DNA of 64,000 bases from contig JADNRV010000037.1 in the NCBI GenBank assembly GCA_015499995.1, forward strand, positions 310,001 through 374,000, written 5' to 3'. The position numbers were made by a program, and so were the translations under genes. The notes under the pieces are model-generated. The model saw only the letters and a program-made list of their open reading frames with translations, was not told the DNA's origin and did not search any database. Origin of the DNA: Flammula alnicola (lineage: Eukaryota; Basidiomycota; Agaricomycetes; Agaricales; Strophariaceae). Shown here piece by piece: positions 48,548 to 60,082 of the stretch; the first letter of the stretch is position 1, and every line of letters begins with the position of its first letter.

Positions 48548-48885
48548 GGCCTGTGGGTAGAAGGGTGAGCCGTGGTGTATCGAAACATGAATCGTGGAGT
48601 TTACCACATACCGGGCGGGTCTCCCTCTGCCAGGGTCTCCCCTTGAGCACTCTAACCGCTCGTCTGATATCTGCATCCTTCCCAAGTCGGCCCGTCCGTC
48701 AACGAGGCGATGGGCACGCGAGGTGGTGGTGGGTCTGGTTCGAATTGTACCGCATCTATTAACATCCCAAAATGTTAGAATACAAGAAAAATTATTGAAA
48801 TAAAGACTTACCAACCTTTATTGAAGTCCTTAAGGGTCGGGATAGGCCAGAGAGACGGAAAGGATGGAGAGATGGTGGTGGAAGT

Positions 48886-48921
48886 TAACCATCAACGACG
48901 GTTCAACGTCGTTGATGGTTA
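48886..48921. repeat. Perfect 15-bp hairpin
   Basis: TAACCATCAACGACG, a loop of six bases, then CGTCGTTGATGGTTA. It directly abuts the internal inverted copy at 48911-48973, so the 3' stem is shared with that repeat. Confidence 0.8.
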
Positions 48922-49973
48922 TCCGGCGTTTTCCGAGAGTGACGCGATTGGCTGGCAAACTCGGACCGGCCAGCCTCCGATCCGTCGTCGAGGTCTCGAA
49001 TGTCCCCGAGGACATCCACAGCACATATAAGGGTAGATTTATCATCGAATATATGTACTATGTCCTTTGGGGCACAAATATCAAATTTAAAGTCAAAGGA
49101 ATAATAGTAGTGCTTGTTAAATTGAGTTTGCGAGCGACCGTGGTGATTTCGGGCACTTTGAAGACAGATACATTGCGTTTAGTATTATAATAATCCTATC
49201 GATAGCTCGACATATGACATAGTTTCATTACAGGGTAATATCACCCCATGTTTCAGAGGTTTCCGAGATAGTCTTAAGAGTATGTGCCACAGTACAGACA
49301 TTCTCGTCAACTAATGCATGAAATCAATAAGAAATCTTTGGACAATATGATCATGAAGATGGTATTTCGAAGTTTTGAAAATCCTGACTCATTATAGACC
49401 TCACACAGTATCTGGCAATGTTCTATTTGATTCAAATAATGGTTCTATTACATTATCCTCAGTTCGATACAACTTCAAGTAACCCAATGGAAGATATCCA
49501 ACCTCAAATGCCCGAAATCACCTCGTTTGAACATCTCTCCATAAATCGGCAAGTTTTCGACCTCTGGAAAGGCTTGAAATATATTTTACACTACTCATAA
49601 ATATAAATATATTTTTTCCTCCCTTTTCTGGCAGCTCTAGGGGGCTCGGAGATGTTAGAAACGTCGACGAACATTTGGGTGTTTGGCCGGTCCGAGTTTG
49701 GCAGCCAATCGCGTCACTCTCGGAAAATGCCGGATGACCATCAACAACGATTCGAGTCGATTCTCCAACCACCACCACCCTCCTTCACCTCTCCCTCATC
49801 CACCCCGTCCACCATCCAGGTCCCTACGACGCAAGTGAAGGCCCCCCCGTCGCTGTGTGCCCCTCTCCCTCATCGAGGTAATGTGGGCCGGCTCTGGAAG
49901 GAGATGGGAGGGAGATGAGGAGTAAGGACGCGAGGGGAGACCCTGTGAGAGGGAGACCCACCCGGTAAGCAAC

Positions 49974-49997
49974 GAATCGAGTCGTATGACTCGATTC
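49974..49997. repeat. Perfect 10-bp hairpin
   Basis: GAATCGAGTC, loop GTAT, GACTCGATTC. Located just before the right CTG/CAG array. Confidence 0.75.
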
Positions 49998-50039
49998 ATT
50001 TTCTCCTTCCTCCCTCCATCCACCCACTTACCTGAAGGC

Positions 50040-50930
50040 AACGAGGGGGTAGCAGCAGCAGCAGAAGCGGTCCCGCGGCTGCTGCTCGGATACGCCGAAG
50101 ACGACGAGTTGGGAGGAGCCGCAGCACGACGGCTGCCGCTCGGACACGGCGTGCTGATCGGATACGATGACGACGATGGGAACAGCAGCAGCACATGGTG
50201 CTGCTGCTGCTGTTCGTATACTGATACAGCGATGAGGAGGAGGTGGCAGCAGCAGCAGCAGCAGGACGACCGCTGCTGCTGCTTGTACACAACGGCGATG
50301 ACGACGGGAACAGCAGCTGCAGCACGACGGCGGCTGCTGCTCGTCTACAGCGACGGCGACAAGCTGGAAGCAGCAGTGCCCCACTGCTGCTTCTCAGATG
50401 CGGCGACGACGTCGAGGTGGGAGGAGCGGCAGCACGACGGCTGCCGCTCGGATACGACGACGAACGGCAGTTAGGAGCGGCAGCAGCAGTACACCACTGC
50501 TGCTGCTGCTCGTATATGATGCCGGCGACGAGGCGGGAACAGCAGCAGCAGCACGACGGCTGCTGCTCGGATACGGCGACGATAACGAGCAGCAGCGCGA
50601 GCGGCTGTTGCTGCGGTATGACGACGATAACCAGCAGCAGCAGCGCGAGCGGCTGGTGCTCGGATACGGTGACGACAACCTGCTGCTGCTCGGACACGGC
50701 GACAACCATCCTCGGATACGACGACGACCACGAGCAGCAGCACGACGGCTGCTGCTCGGATGCGACGACGATAATGAGGAGCAGCGCGACCGGCTGCTGC
50801 TCGGGTACGACGAGGTACGACGACGACGAGCAGCAGCACGACCGCTGCTGCTCGGATACGACGAGGTACGACGACGACGACGATAACGAGCAGCAGCGCT
50901 CACGCTGCTGCTGCGGCTCTGTTATGGGGG
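50040..50930 (+). repeat. Degenerate CTG/CAG-CGA array, right copy
   Basis: About 900 bp of imperfect 50-60 nt units built from GCTGCTGCTCGGATACG, ACGACGATAACGAGC and AGCAGCAGCACGACGG. Open frames exist on both strands and in several phases because stop codons are rare in these triplets. The products are poly-Ala/Leu/Asp or poly-Ser mixtures, so I do not call genes here. Confidence 0.75.
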
Positions 50931-50988
50931 CGACGATGAGGTGGGAGCAATGACGAGGGGAATGAGGATGAGCAGCAGCAGGCGAGGC

Positions 50989-51013
50989 GTCGACGTGCGT
51001 CACTCACGTCGAC
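50989..51013. repeat. Perfect 9-bp hairpin
   Basis: GTCGACGTG, a 7-nt loop, CACGTCGAC. Located just after the right CTG/CAG array, so the array is bracketed by two hairpins. Confidence 0.7.
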
Positions 51014-51215
51014 ATGTCCCCTTCCTGTTTGCTTATCCTCATTTTACTCGCATATGTTAGTGGTCTTTTTTGTATACCTTATGTAGTATTATAGTTTAAA
51101 TATATTCAATGTGTTCTGTTCAATCTTTTTCACCTGATATTTTCGAGCAAACAGAAAATGAACCAAGTAATGAACCAAGTCTATTTTTAAACATGCAGCG
51201 TGGGATTAATAAAAC

Positions 51216-51932
51216 ATATCTAATCTATAGATAACAGCGACAGGCACCGAGGCACGAGCATCTGGATCTAAAAATATTATGCTGGGCGCTTTCTGGCAAT
51301 CTAATCTATAGATAATCAGGCACAAGCGCTGGCATCTAAAAATATCACACAGGGCGCTTTACGTCTAATTTTAGACTGTCATCCAAAGTCATCCTCGTCA
51401 ATCCACCCATTCCCGCCCCCCATGAGGCGCGCAAAGGGCGGCAATGGGTAGCAATATATTACTGGACTCTATTGGATTTTTCCCCGTGCCCCAAACCGCC
51501 CCCGACGATGAGCAAGAGCCCAAATGCAACCCCGGGCATCATTTCCCGCGTTGTTGACAGTTGTTTGACGGCAGCCCCGCCCCAAATAGGAACGTCATCC
51601 GCAGCCATGCTCGTCAATCCACCCATCCCCGCCCTCCCCGAGGCGCGCAAACGGTGGGGGCAGGTCAGAATATATTAATAGACCCTATTAGAATTTTTCC
51701 CGCGCTCAAAAGCGCCCCCAACGACGAGCAGCACCCAAAATACAGTGCTGGACATCATTTCTTGCATTGTTGACACCTGTTTACCATCACCCGCCCCAAC
51801 AACAAGCACCAAAGCCATCTCTGGCACCCCGGCAGCCTGTAGATATTATGTTGCATAGTGTTGGGCAACTGCCCAAGGGGGTTGTTAGCCTTGTGGATGT
51901 ACACTCCTTATTGGCAGGCAGCCCAGGTATCA
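51216..51932 (-). repeat. Right inverted arm of the foldback element
   Basis: Reverse complement of 46299-47014 with small differences. It carries two copies of the 130-bp module and two ATCTATAGAT palindromic words. The outer end is GGCAGCCCAGGTATCA followed by TA. Confidence 0.8.
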
Positions 51933-52051
51933 TATATAATTCTAGCTTACATGGCTGGATTTTCTTGCAAGAAGAATCGGAGAAAGCAGGTACAGCGGAG
52001 ATATTTCCATGGCCAATTGAAAGGGTGCCCTAAACGATGTTAGACTCACAC

Positions 52052-53220
52052 CGCCGGACGCAGTTCGGTTGTGCATAGTGGTGAGCGGCCGAATGAAATC
52101 TGCAAGTTCTGTGAGGAAAAGCTTCTCTTCGCCGCTCGACGCTCTTCTTCATTGACAAGTAAGACAGTGAAAACACGGAAGGAAAGACCACCCACTGAAT
52201 GATATCTTCATTAATTTGGTCAGGGAGATCGGGAAAAGTGGATGTGTGAAAGCGGGTCTCCCTGATATAAGCCAAATGTGTAGCAACGACGGTCAAATTA
52301 GAAACAATTTTTCCTTGTGCCATGGTACTGCGAGTTGCACGTAGGAACTGCAACAAATGCCGGCTACCAGTGCCGCCCGTATGCCTGTAGTCCTGATTCA
52401 ACACTTCATCAAGGAAACCTTGAAACTTCAACAACTGCTGTGGCCAGTTGTGGAGATTTTCATAACCCTGTCGGTTTGTAAGGAGAGTTAAGAACACTGA
52501 AAAAACAAAACAAAAAGTGCTCGCACCACTAGGGTTTCAGGCATAACATCCAAGTTCCTCCTCACGACCGGCCCCTTTTCGCCTACATTTCTCAAAAATG
52601 CCAACACGTCCAAGAGCCGATGGAGGCTAACGAGCGAACACAATTTCCCATGTTGAGCAGCATTCCAATTCGTTCGTGCCAGAGGTTTTGAAATGATTTC
52701 CGTACTGGGATTTCCTGGCGTGGACTGCTTCAGTTCAATCTTGAGGAGTTCCCTCATTTCATGTGACTGCGTGAAATCTCCATCGAGGCCTAAAAGACCA
52801 CGTTCATAAGAGAGAAACTGTGTGATCAAAGGCTAATAGAGAATAAGCAATAAAACAAATGGGAAAGAGAATGGCCCACGTCGTAATCTTTCCATGCAGC
52901 CTTCAACACCATGAGGTCCTCATCATTTCCGGATGTCAGGATGTTCGTCATAAACAGCAGGTTGGTGAAAACGGGCGACGACAATCGCCTCATAGCAAGT
53001 GAGCCACTGCGAATAGGAAGGTCCACATCTGCAGAAAAGAGGTAAGAAAGCGGCTGTAAAACTGATACAACAGCATGCACCTTTATCTGACATCTCAACA
53101 CGTTACAGACAGCTTGTTTTCGGTCTTCGTGGTGTCTTCCTCTGACGCAAGCGTCACACCCAGCCATCATAGTGGTGACTCGATTTGCCACAGTCAGCAT
53201 GTCAGCCTGTTAACATCCTG
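52052..53220 (-). CDS. Probable 5' exons of the JmjC gene
   Basis: Minus-strand exons read here: a Cys-containing first segment (MMAGCDACVRGRHHEDRKQ, about 53170), LPIRSGSLAMRRLSSPVF, a long exon (about 52829-52520, HGKLCSLVSLHRLLDVLAF), 52496-52196, and 52146-52052 (after a 49-nt intron with GTGGGT donor). The last ends at a GTGTGA donor in phase 1. The next acceptor on this strand (46277) lies just beyond the 5.6-kb foldback element and continues in phase, giving ASG-G-GKSWSRSS. That continuity, strand and spacing suggest one gene split by the insertion. The splice between the second-last and the preceding exon is not resolved, and the start codon is uncertain. No domain is recognised in these residues. 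Confidence 0.5.
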
Positions 53221-53770
53221 ACATTTAAAGACACGTGAGCTGATGGAAGGATATGCCAAACAATGGCAAAGGATGTCCGAAAATGGTTGCAGTTGAGCAA
53301 AACTCATAGAGATCCACATGAAGGGTGTTTTAATCGAAACATAATTAACCCTAGAATCGATTCGATATAGTTTGGGAGCTTAGTAAAACGCCCTCCATGT
53401 GGATCTCTATGAGTTTTGCTCAACTGCAACCATTTTCGGACATCCTTTGCCATTGTTTGGCATATCCTTCCACCGGCTCACGGTAACGACGGGCAGGGAT
53501 GAAAGCCGGTCCTTAAAGTCTTTACGCGATAGTGATGTGTCATGATGTCCACAAGTTGACACGCTGACTGTGGCAAATCGCATCAGCACTATTGTTTGGC
53601 GTACTAGTACTAGGGGGCTGTCGATGCCGATTGTTGGCCCAATCGAAACATAATTAACCCTAGAATCGATTCGATATAGTTTGGGAGCTTAGTAAAACGC
53701 CCTCCATGTGGATCTCTATGAGTTTTGCTTGACTGTAACCATTTTCGGACATATCCTTTGATGCAAAGAG
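53160..53770. repeat. Local inverted plus direct repeat cluster
   Basis: About 85 bp at 53243-53327 (GGAAGGATATGCCAAACAAT onward) are the reverse complement of about 53388-53473. The similarity continues imperfectly outward and includes exon sequence near 53165-53195 and its inverted copy near 53552-53585. The central segment with TAACCCTAGAATCGATTCGA (53346-53365) is repeated directly at about 53653-53672 with more than 100 bp of flanking identity on the right. No target duplication was found. It may be a small hairpin element or a local inverted duplication. Confidence 0.65.
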
Positions 53771-54011
53771 CTCATTTCATCCAAGCCTTGTGCTTGATAA
53801 TTGTATGGAGCTCATTTGATTTTAAAGAGCTCATTTGTTCAAAGTAAAGCGCACAAACTTTGAAACTGGTGCTCAAATTTGAAACAAGGAGCTCATATTG
53901 AAAATCATAGGAATAGAGCTAGAAATATTGAAAATGTATGTGAATCCGGTAAATTAAAGACAAGTATGAAAGCGCGTTTCGTTGCAAGCACCAAGGAATT
54001 ACATGACAGTC
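53771..54011. other. Short A+T-rich spacer
   Basis: The word GAGCTCAT recurs several times (for example near 53769, 53812, 53829 and 53890) within A+T-rich sequence. No gene is seen. Confidence 0.4.
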
Positions 54012-54990
54012 TCAGTCAATGGCAAGGATGATAACAAACTGGAGGTTTGTAGCTAGGCTCAACTGTTCCTTTGCACTCTTATACAGAGAAGCCGTGTAGC
54101 CAACGAGTGCACAGGAACCCAGGGGGACTTCTCCCGTGTGTCGCGGAAGTTGGTCAAAGCATTCAATATCATCTGGTAGCTTAAAAGTCTGGCCTGCAGT
54201 ATTGTATACAGGAACTAATGCATGTCCATCAGAAGAAAAATAGACCAAGAAAGAAAGTTGAAGCGTCACCAGTGTCACTTGCATTCAAGAACGTCTTTGT
54301 GTGGGTGCGAGAAAACTGATGGTAGGTGGATTGTTGCACAGCCTTCAGGAGGCCTTTCGAACGAATATGGCCGAAGGCTGAAGAAGCCCCTGAAGTTGAA
54401 GACTCCGATTTCGAGTTGCTGGCATCACCACCTGCTTTGTCTAAGAAACAGGTGACACTTATGAGGAAGTATGAACCTACCATCCTTTATGCCCATTGTA
54501 CCAAAGGACAGATTGTGTTCACCGTCAAATTGCGAACCCAGTGGGCTCCGGTTAAAACACATGCAAAAGAAAGCACCCAGGCGCTCCATCTCTTGCATAT
54601 GCAAGGGCCCTTTAATGTATTTATTCTTGATACCGCTTGAAGAGGGCACCATAATCTGGCTTTCAGCCACGAAGATGGTCGTCAAGCAGATAGCCATGCG
54701 TGACTTCTGGTCCTTGGTGTACAAAACACCCCTGTCTTTCAAAGTTTTGCCGGAGGGATCATAAACATACACATCGAGGGGAGAGGCTCTCGACGGATTC
54801 ACGAAATGCTTGTACTTCGTGAACCGGACGGCTCCGGAGAGCAACCTGCATCGCAAGTCAGTTGAGTAGGTAGCAAGATTGAGAAAGAAATAAACAAGAA
54901 CCCACTCTCTGTCAATGGTTGGCGTCTGTTCAGGCCAACCTGAATATCCAACGAGGCCGGCAGCAGTGATGTTCCGCCAAGAGACGAGAA
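54012..54990 (-). pseudogene. Host gene interrupted by the copia element, 3' part
   Basis: Exons read here on the minus strand: 54985-54906 (VSWRNITAAGLVGYSGW), 54845-54481 (FTKYKHFVNPSRASPLDVY, LGAFFCMCFNRSPLG), one starting at 54440 (DKAGGDASNSKSESSTSG), and a last one with GHALVPVYNTAGQTFKLPDD ending at a stop at 54012-54014. Introns have normal GT-AG borders and phases agree. The first of these exons is cut at its 5' side by the retrotransposon; its missing bases lie at 61279-61291 with the frame preserved across the gap. I recognise no domain, so function is unknown. As it stands this allele would be truncated or read into the LTR. Confidence 0.6.
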
Positions 54991-55307
54991 TGTAGGATTT
55001 ACGGACTGTGACAAACGTGCTGCGAGTGCAACGCTCGTCGGCCACCTCTTATTTACTCTATATTTCATATTACTTACGCTCGTGCACATGTGCACCGTAT
55101 TCTACAAATTCGGACTCTTTTATACTCATATATAAAGTTGATAGAAACGTTCGCGCACCTCAGTCGTTTGTCCCGCAAACACTGAGGTGAGCTCTCTTAC
55201 TTAGTGTTCATATATTCTTTAACTTACGACGTACCATAGTGAATATCTTATAGGTACTTAGTTAATGTTAGTCGTTTGTCCCGCAAACACTGAGTGAATA
55301 TCTTATA
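54991..55307 (+). repeat. 5' LTR
   Basis: 317 bp. The word GTCGTTTGTCCCGCAAACAC occurs twice inside it (about 55162 and 55270) and GAATATCTTATA twice, so its 3' half is internally duplicated. GTTTG and CAAAC within the word can form a small stem. Confidence 0.9.
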
Positions 55308-55362
55308 GGTTATGGGCCCCGCCCCCTGTGCATAAAGAAACTCGTTCACTGTCGATTACCTT

Positions 55363-58300
55363 GTGCTAAACCCTACCATGTCTTCCACCCCTACGTCTCT
55401 TTCCGACACCCTTCCCTCTTCCATCCCCAAGCTTGATGCAAGCGGCTTGAACTGGGCTGTCTTCAAGGTTCGCTTTCAGGATGCTGTCGAAGCGAAAGGC
55501 TTTTGGGGCCATTTCGATGGTACCAAGACCTGTCCGGCTATTGCTGTCAAAGGAAAACCAACCGCGGACGAACTTGCCGCGACGAAGCTGTGGGATAAGG
55601 ATGAGCTATCTGCCAAGTCTCTCCTTACGCAGAAGATCCCGGACTCAACGTTGATGCGTGTTCACGCGAAGACGACTGTCCTCGAGCGCTGGAAAGCTAT
55701 CATCACCGAGTACACCGAGAAGGGCACCTATGCGCAGACCGACTTGCACGCACGGTTCTTGGAGTCGAAGTGCCCGGACAAGGCCAACGTTCGGGAGTTC
55801 CTGGATAGCCTACGTGTCAAGCGAGAAGAGTTAGCATCTGTCGGCGTTGACATCGACGAGAAAGATTACCGTTCTACCATTCTTTCCTCTCTGCCCACGG
55901 CTCTTGCCAACTTCGCATCAGCACAGCTTGCCGCAGCACGGATGTTTGCCCCCGACAAGACAATCTTGCCCGACATCTTGATTTCGCTTATTTCCGAAGA
56001 GTTCGAGCGCCAGAAGACGCAACGCACCCGGCGTTCTGGCGGCAAATCGAAGGACGAAGCTGATGAAGCCATGTCAGTTGCTTCGTCGTCCAAAGGAAAG
56101 CGAGGTGGCAAAAGCGGCGACTGGAAGTCAAAGATCACCTGCTGGAATTGCGGTGAGAAGGGTCACTTTAAGGACAAGTGCACGAAACCGCCCAAAGACG
56201 ACTCAGCGAGGAAGGATGGCAAAGGCAAGGATGCCAAGGACTCGAGGTCCAAGGCCTCAGGATCTGCCAATGCTGTCCAATCCGACTCCGACAGTGATGG
56301 AGTGTTCGCTGTCAGCTGTGAAACTGAAGACGAGTCCGACGACGGATGTATCTCGACTTCGGCTACCTCGGATGCTGATGTTGCTGATGACGAGGTAGAT
56401 GAGGACGAGGACGGCTGGTTCTCGGAGGTTGCAAGTGATGTGGGGGATTACGCTGACAACGCGTGGGATGCCGATGAAGATGGCGAGCCTATGGTCGAGC
56501 TGAAGCCTGTTTCGGATGTGCTGAGTGCATCTCTGCACGGACAGGTAGCTGACGACGCACCTCGTGTCGAAATCTTTGATTCCGGAACCACCCGCCACAT
56601 TTCCCCCTATCGAGAAGACTTCGAAAGGCTCGACGATATCCCTCCCAAGCCTCTACGGGCTGTGAACCAGGGAAACTTCAGTGCTGTAGGCGTTGGCGAG
56701 CTTGTTATCGATGTGCCGAATGGTGTTGAGGCCAGCCAGCTTTGTCTGACTGAGGTCCTGTACTCGCCCGAGGTTGGCTATACCCTCGTGTCGATTGGGC
56801 GCCTTGACGACCAAGGCTTTACAGCCACGTTCGGTGGTGGGAAGTGCATATTGCGCAGTCCAGAGGGCGAGTGCGTTGGCCAGGTTCCGAAGAACAGCAA
56901 GGGGCTCTATCGTGTCGAACACGAGCCCGATTCGGCCAACGCTGTGCAGGAGAAAATCAGTATCGATCAACTGCATCGTCGTATGGGACATATCTCACCT
57001 GAGGTTGCGAGGCGGCTGGTTACCAACCAATTGGTTAGTGGTGTGCGTCTCGAGGAGACTTCCTCTGGGGATCCATTCTTCTGTGAATCTTGCGTTTATG
57101 CGAAGGCGACAAGGAAGGCTGTACCGAAACAGCGCGAGGGCGAGCGAGCCACGGAATTTGGTGGAGAGATCCATTCCGATCTCTGGGGACCTGCACCTGT
57201 TGAATCCAAGGGCGGAAAGCGTTATTATGTGACGTTCATCGATGACAAGACTCGGCTTACCAACATCTACTTCCTTGCCAAGAAGTCTGGAGCTTTCAAC
57301 TCATACAAGAACTACGAAGCGTGGTGTGACACCCAGCTCGATGCGAAAATCAAGTGCCTCCACTCGGATCGTGGCGGCGAATACGAAGGGCGCGAGTTCG
57401 TGATGTATTTGAACTCCCGCGGCACCACGCAGAAATGCACGGTGCATGATACCCCGCAGCAAAACGGCGTCGCAGAGCGCCGTAACCGTGTCATCGTTGA
57501 AAGGATTCGCGCTCTCTTGCACGCGAGTGGGCTACCGAGATCGCTATGGGCAGAGGCTGCCCGCCATGTGGTGTGGTTGTTGAACCGCACATCGACGAAG
57601 GCCGTTGATGGGATGACACCTTACGAGGCGGCTTTTGGCAAGAAGCCTGACCTTCGTGATGTCCGCGAGTGGGGCGAGAGGGTGTGGGTACGTGTTGAGG
57701 GTGGTAATAAGCTGGGTGGGCAGGTGAAGGAAGGACGATGGATGGGACTCGACGAGAGGTCGAAGGGCGTGCGGGTGTATTGGCCAGACAAGAAGACCGT
57801 TACCGTGGAGCGGAACGTCTACTACGACAAGACGAGGGCATCAGCCTTTCGTCTCGAGGGGGAGGAATGGGAATTTATCGAAACGAAGGCTGATGACGAT
57901 GAACCGAGGGCTACCCCAGGTTCAACAGCCTCCGCTGCAGCTCCCACACCCACTTTGACAGCCGGAAACCCACACGAAAACCCCGCGGCAGCCGCAGCAC
58001 CCCATCCTATCCCTGATCCTGCGATCTCCGATGCTTCGTCAGATCCTGAAGCTCCCACACGTCCCAAACGAGCTCGGAAGGCATCCGCACGGCTGCAAGA
58101 CATCCTAGGCGGGCGCGCTGTGGTCAGTAACCGCCGAGACATGCCAATCACCCCCGGAGTCCAACTGCCTACTGCAGGAAACCCCCAAGCCTCTCGACCT
58201 GAACCCGTGGTCGAGGAACGCGTGCTTGAAGGCGAGGGCGGTAGTGACTGGATCATGGCGGCCGATTTTGCTGATGAGTATGCGATGGCGGCCGAGATTA

Positions 58301-59882
58301 GCGAGGCAGAGGCTCTTGAGCCACGTAGCCTTACTGAAGCGAAGTCTAGGCCTGATTGGCCACTGTGGGAGAAGGCGATAGAGGAAGAACTGAAGATGTT
58401 GAGGGATACAGAGACGTGGGTTTTGGTGGAGCCGCCGGAGGGTGCCAATGTCATTGGCTCGAAATGGGTTTTCCGCGCAAAGAAGGATGCGGCTGGCAAC
58501 GTTGTGCGCTACAAAGCCAGGCTGGTTGCACAGGGCTTTTCGCAGGTGCCAGGCGTCGATTACTTCGACACGTTTGCGCCGGTTGCGCGTCTGGCGTCAA
58601 TTCGAACCGTTCTTGCACTCGCGGCAGCTCAAGACCTAGAAATCCATCAGATCGACATAAAGGGCGCTATCTCAATGGAAAACTCACCTCGCAAGAGGTC
58701 ATCTACATGCGTCAGCCTCCAGGATATGCAACGAATCGCCAACTCGTCTGCCGCCTCCTCAGAACCCTCTATGGACTCAAACAGTCCGGGCGTCGTTGGT
58801 ACCAGCGCCTAGTCGAAATCCTCGTCGAGATATTGGGCTTCATAAGGTGCGAGGTCGACCAGGCCGTGTTCTACAAGCGTAGCGAGGATGGAAAGGACCT
58901 GACGATTGTGTTGGTTCACGTTGATGACTGTACAATTGTGTCAACTGAACTGTCACTCATTGTTGATTTCAAAGCGCAAATCTCCGAGCACGTGGAAATC
59001 ACTGACCTCGGAGAAATCCACTGGCTCCTCGGAATTGAAGTGCGTCGTGTGCGCGAGCAGCGCCGTCTTCTTATTTCCCAACGCTCGTACATTGAATCCA
59101 TCATCCGTCGATATGGATTCCAGGACCTCAAGTCTGTATCCATCCCTATGGACCCTAATGTCCGCCTCAGCTCTGCTCAATCTCCGTCGACAACGCAGGA
59201 ATTTGCACGCATGCGAGACGTTCCTTATCACGAAGCTGTTGGTTCGTTGATGTACGCTGCGCTTGGTACACGCCCTGACATCGCGTATGCTGTCCAACAT
59301 GTCTCGCGCTTCACATCCAAGCCCGGAATCCCACACTGGGACGCCGTTAAACGCATTTTTCGATACCTGAAGGGCTCGCAGGAGTTGTGGTTGGCGTATG
59401 GAGGCGCCGGGAAGGAATTAATTGGGTATGCGGATGCAGATGGCAGCATGGCGGAGGACCGTCATGCCATCTCAGGGTACGCTTTCATTGTGAATGGCGG
59501 CGCCGTCTCCTGGAGTGCTAAGCGCCAGGAAATTATTTCTTTGTCAACCACGGAATCCGAGTATGTCGCGGCCACTCACGCCGCAAAGGAAGCACTTTGG
59601 CTTCGTTCCCTCATCTCTGAGGTGTTTTCCACCTCCCTTGACACCACCACTTTGTTTTCGGACAACCAATCGGCCATTGCTCTCACGAAAGACCATCAGT
59701 ATCACGCACGCACCAAACACATTGACGTTCGCTTCCATTTCATCCGCTGGATCGTCGAAAATGGCTCTATTCGTCTCGTTTATTGCCCTACTGAAGATAT
59801 GGTTGCCGATGCACTCACGAAAGCCCTCCCGTCTCCCAAAGTCAAGCATTTTGCCGCCGAATTGGGACTCGCATCAGTTTGA
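55363..59882 (+). pseudogene. Copia gag-pol polyprotein, frameshifted in reverse transcriptase
   Basis: The first frame (to 58812) has a UBN2-type gag N-terminus (ASGLNWAVFKVRFQDAVEA), a zinc knuckle CWNCGEKGHFKDKC, an aspartic protease start (FDSGTTRHISPY), the GAG-pre-integrase HHCC finger (HRRMGH, CESC), the integrase core (HSDLWGP, HSDRGGEYEGREF, TPQQNGVAERRNR) and the start of reverse transcriptase (SKWVFRAKKDAAGN). At about 58668 one base is missing in GGCGCTATCTC. The conserved sequence continues one frame over (YMRQPPGYATNRQLVCRLL, the VHVDD catalytic box, RNase H with TTESEYVAATHAAKEALWL and ARTKHIDVRFHFI) to a TGA at 59880. A start at 55378 (MSSTPTSL) is as likely as 55363. Confidence 0.92.
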
Positions 59883-59889
59883 GGGGGAG
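59881..59889 (+). other. Polypurine tract of the copia element
   Basis: GAGGGGGAG abuts the first base of the 3' LTR and overlaps the last two bases of the pol stop codon. It would prime plus-strand DNA synthesis. Confidence 0.8.
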
Positions 59890-60082
59890 TGTAGGATTTA
59901 CGGACTGTGACAAACGTGCTGCGAGTGCAACGCTCGTCAGCCACCTCTTATTTACTCTATATTTCATATTACTTATGCTCGTGCGCATGTGCGCCGTATT
60001 CTACAAATTCGGACTCTTTTATACTCATATATAAAGTTGATAGAAACGTTCGCGCACCTCAGTCGTTTGTCCCGCAAACACT

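Larger units (their letters stand above)
46299..51932. mobile_element. 5.6-kb foldback-type element with long inverted arms
   Basis: The two ends are reverse complements: left arm 46299-47014 and right arm 51216-51932, beginning TGATACCTGGGCTGCC and ending GGCAGCCCAGGTATCA. A TA lies outside each end, so the target duplication may be TA. Farther inside, 48911-48973 and 49684-49746 are again inverted copies, as are CTG/CAG arrays at about 48.0-48.2 and 50.0-50.9 kb. The whole element is thus roughly palindromic around 49.3 kb. No transposase was found; long frames are low-complexity artefacts. It sits in an intron of the JmjC gene, 22 nt before the acceptor. Class cannot be assigned with certainty. 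Confidence 0.8.

Noticed and set aside
47537..48588. Overlapping 190-230 codon frames on both strands
   Set aside because: They lie in the inverted CTG/CAG array and its G+C-rich flank within the foldback element; no domain and mutually exclusive frames.
49996..51003. 335-codon minus-strand frame and several plus-strand frames in the CTG/CAG arrays
   Set aside because: All phases of these triplet repeats are open; the products are low-complexity Ser/Ala/Leu/Arg mixtures without any conserved segment.
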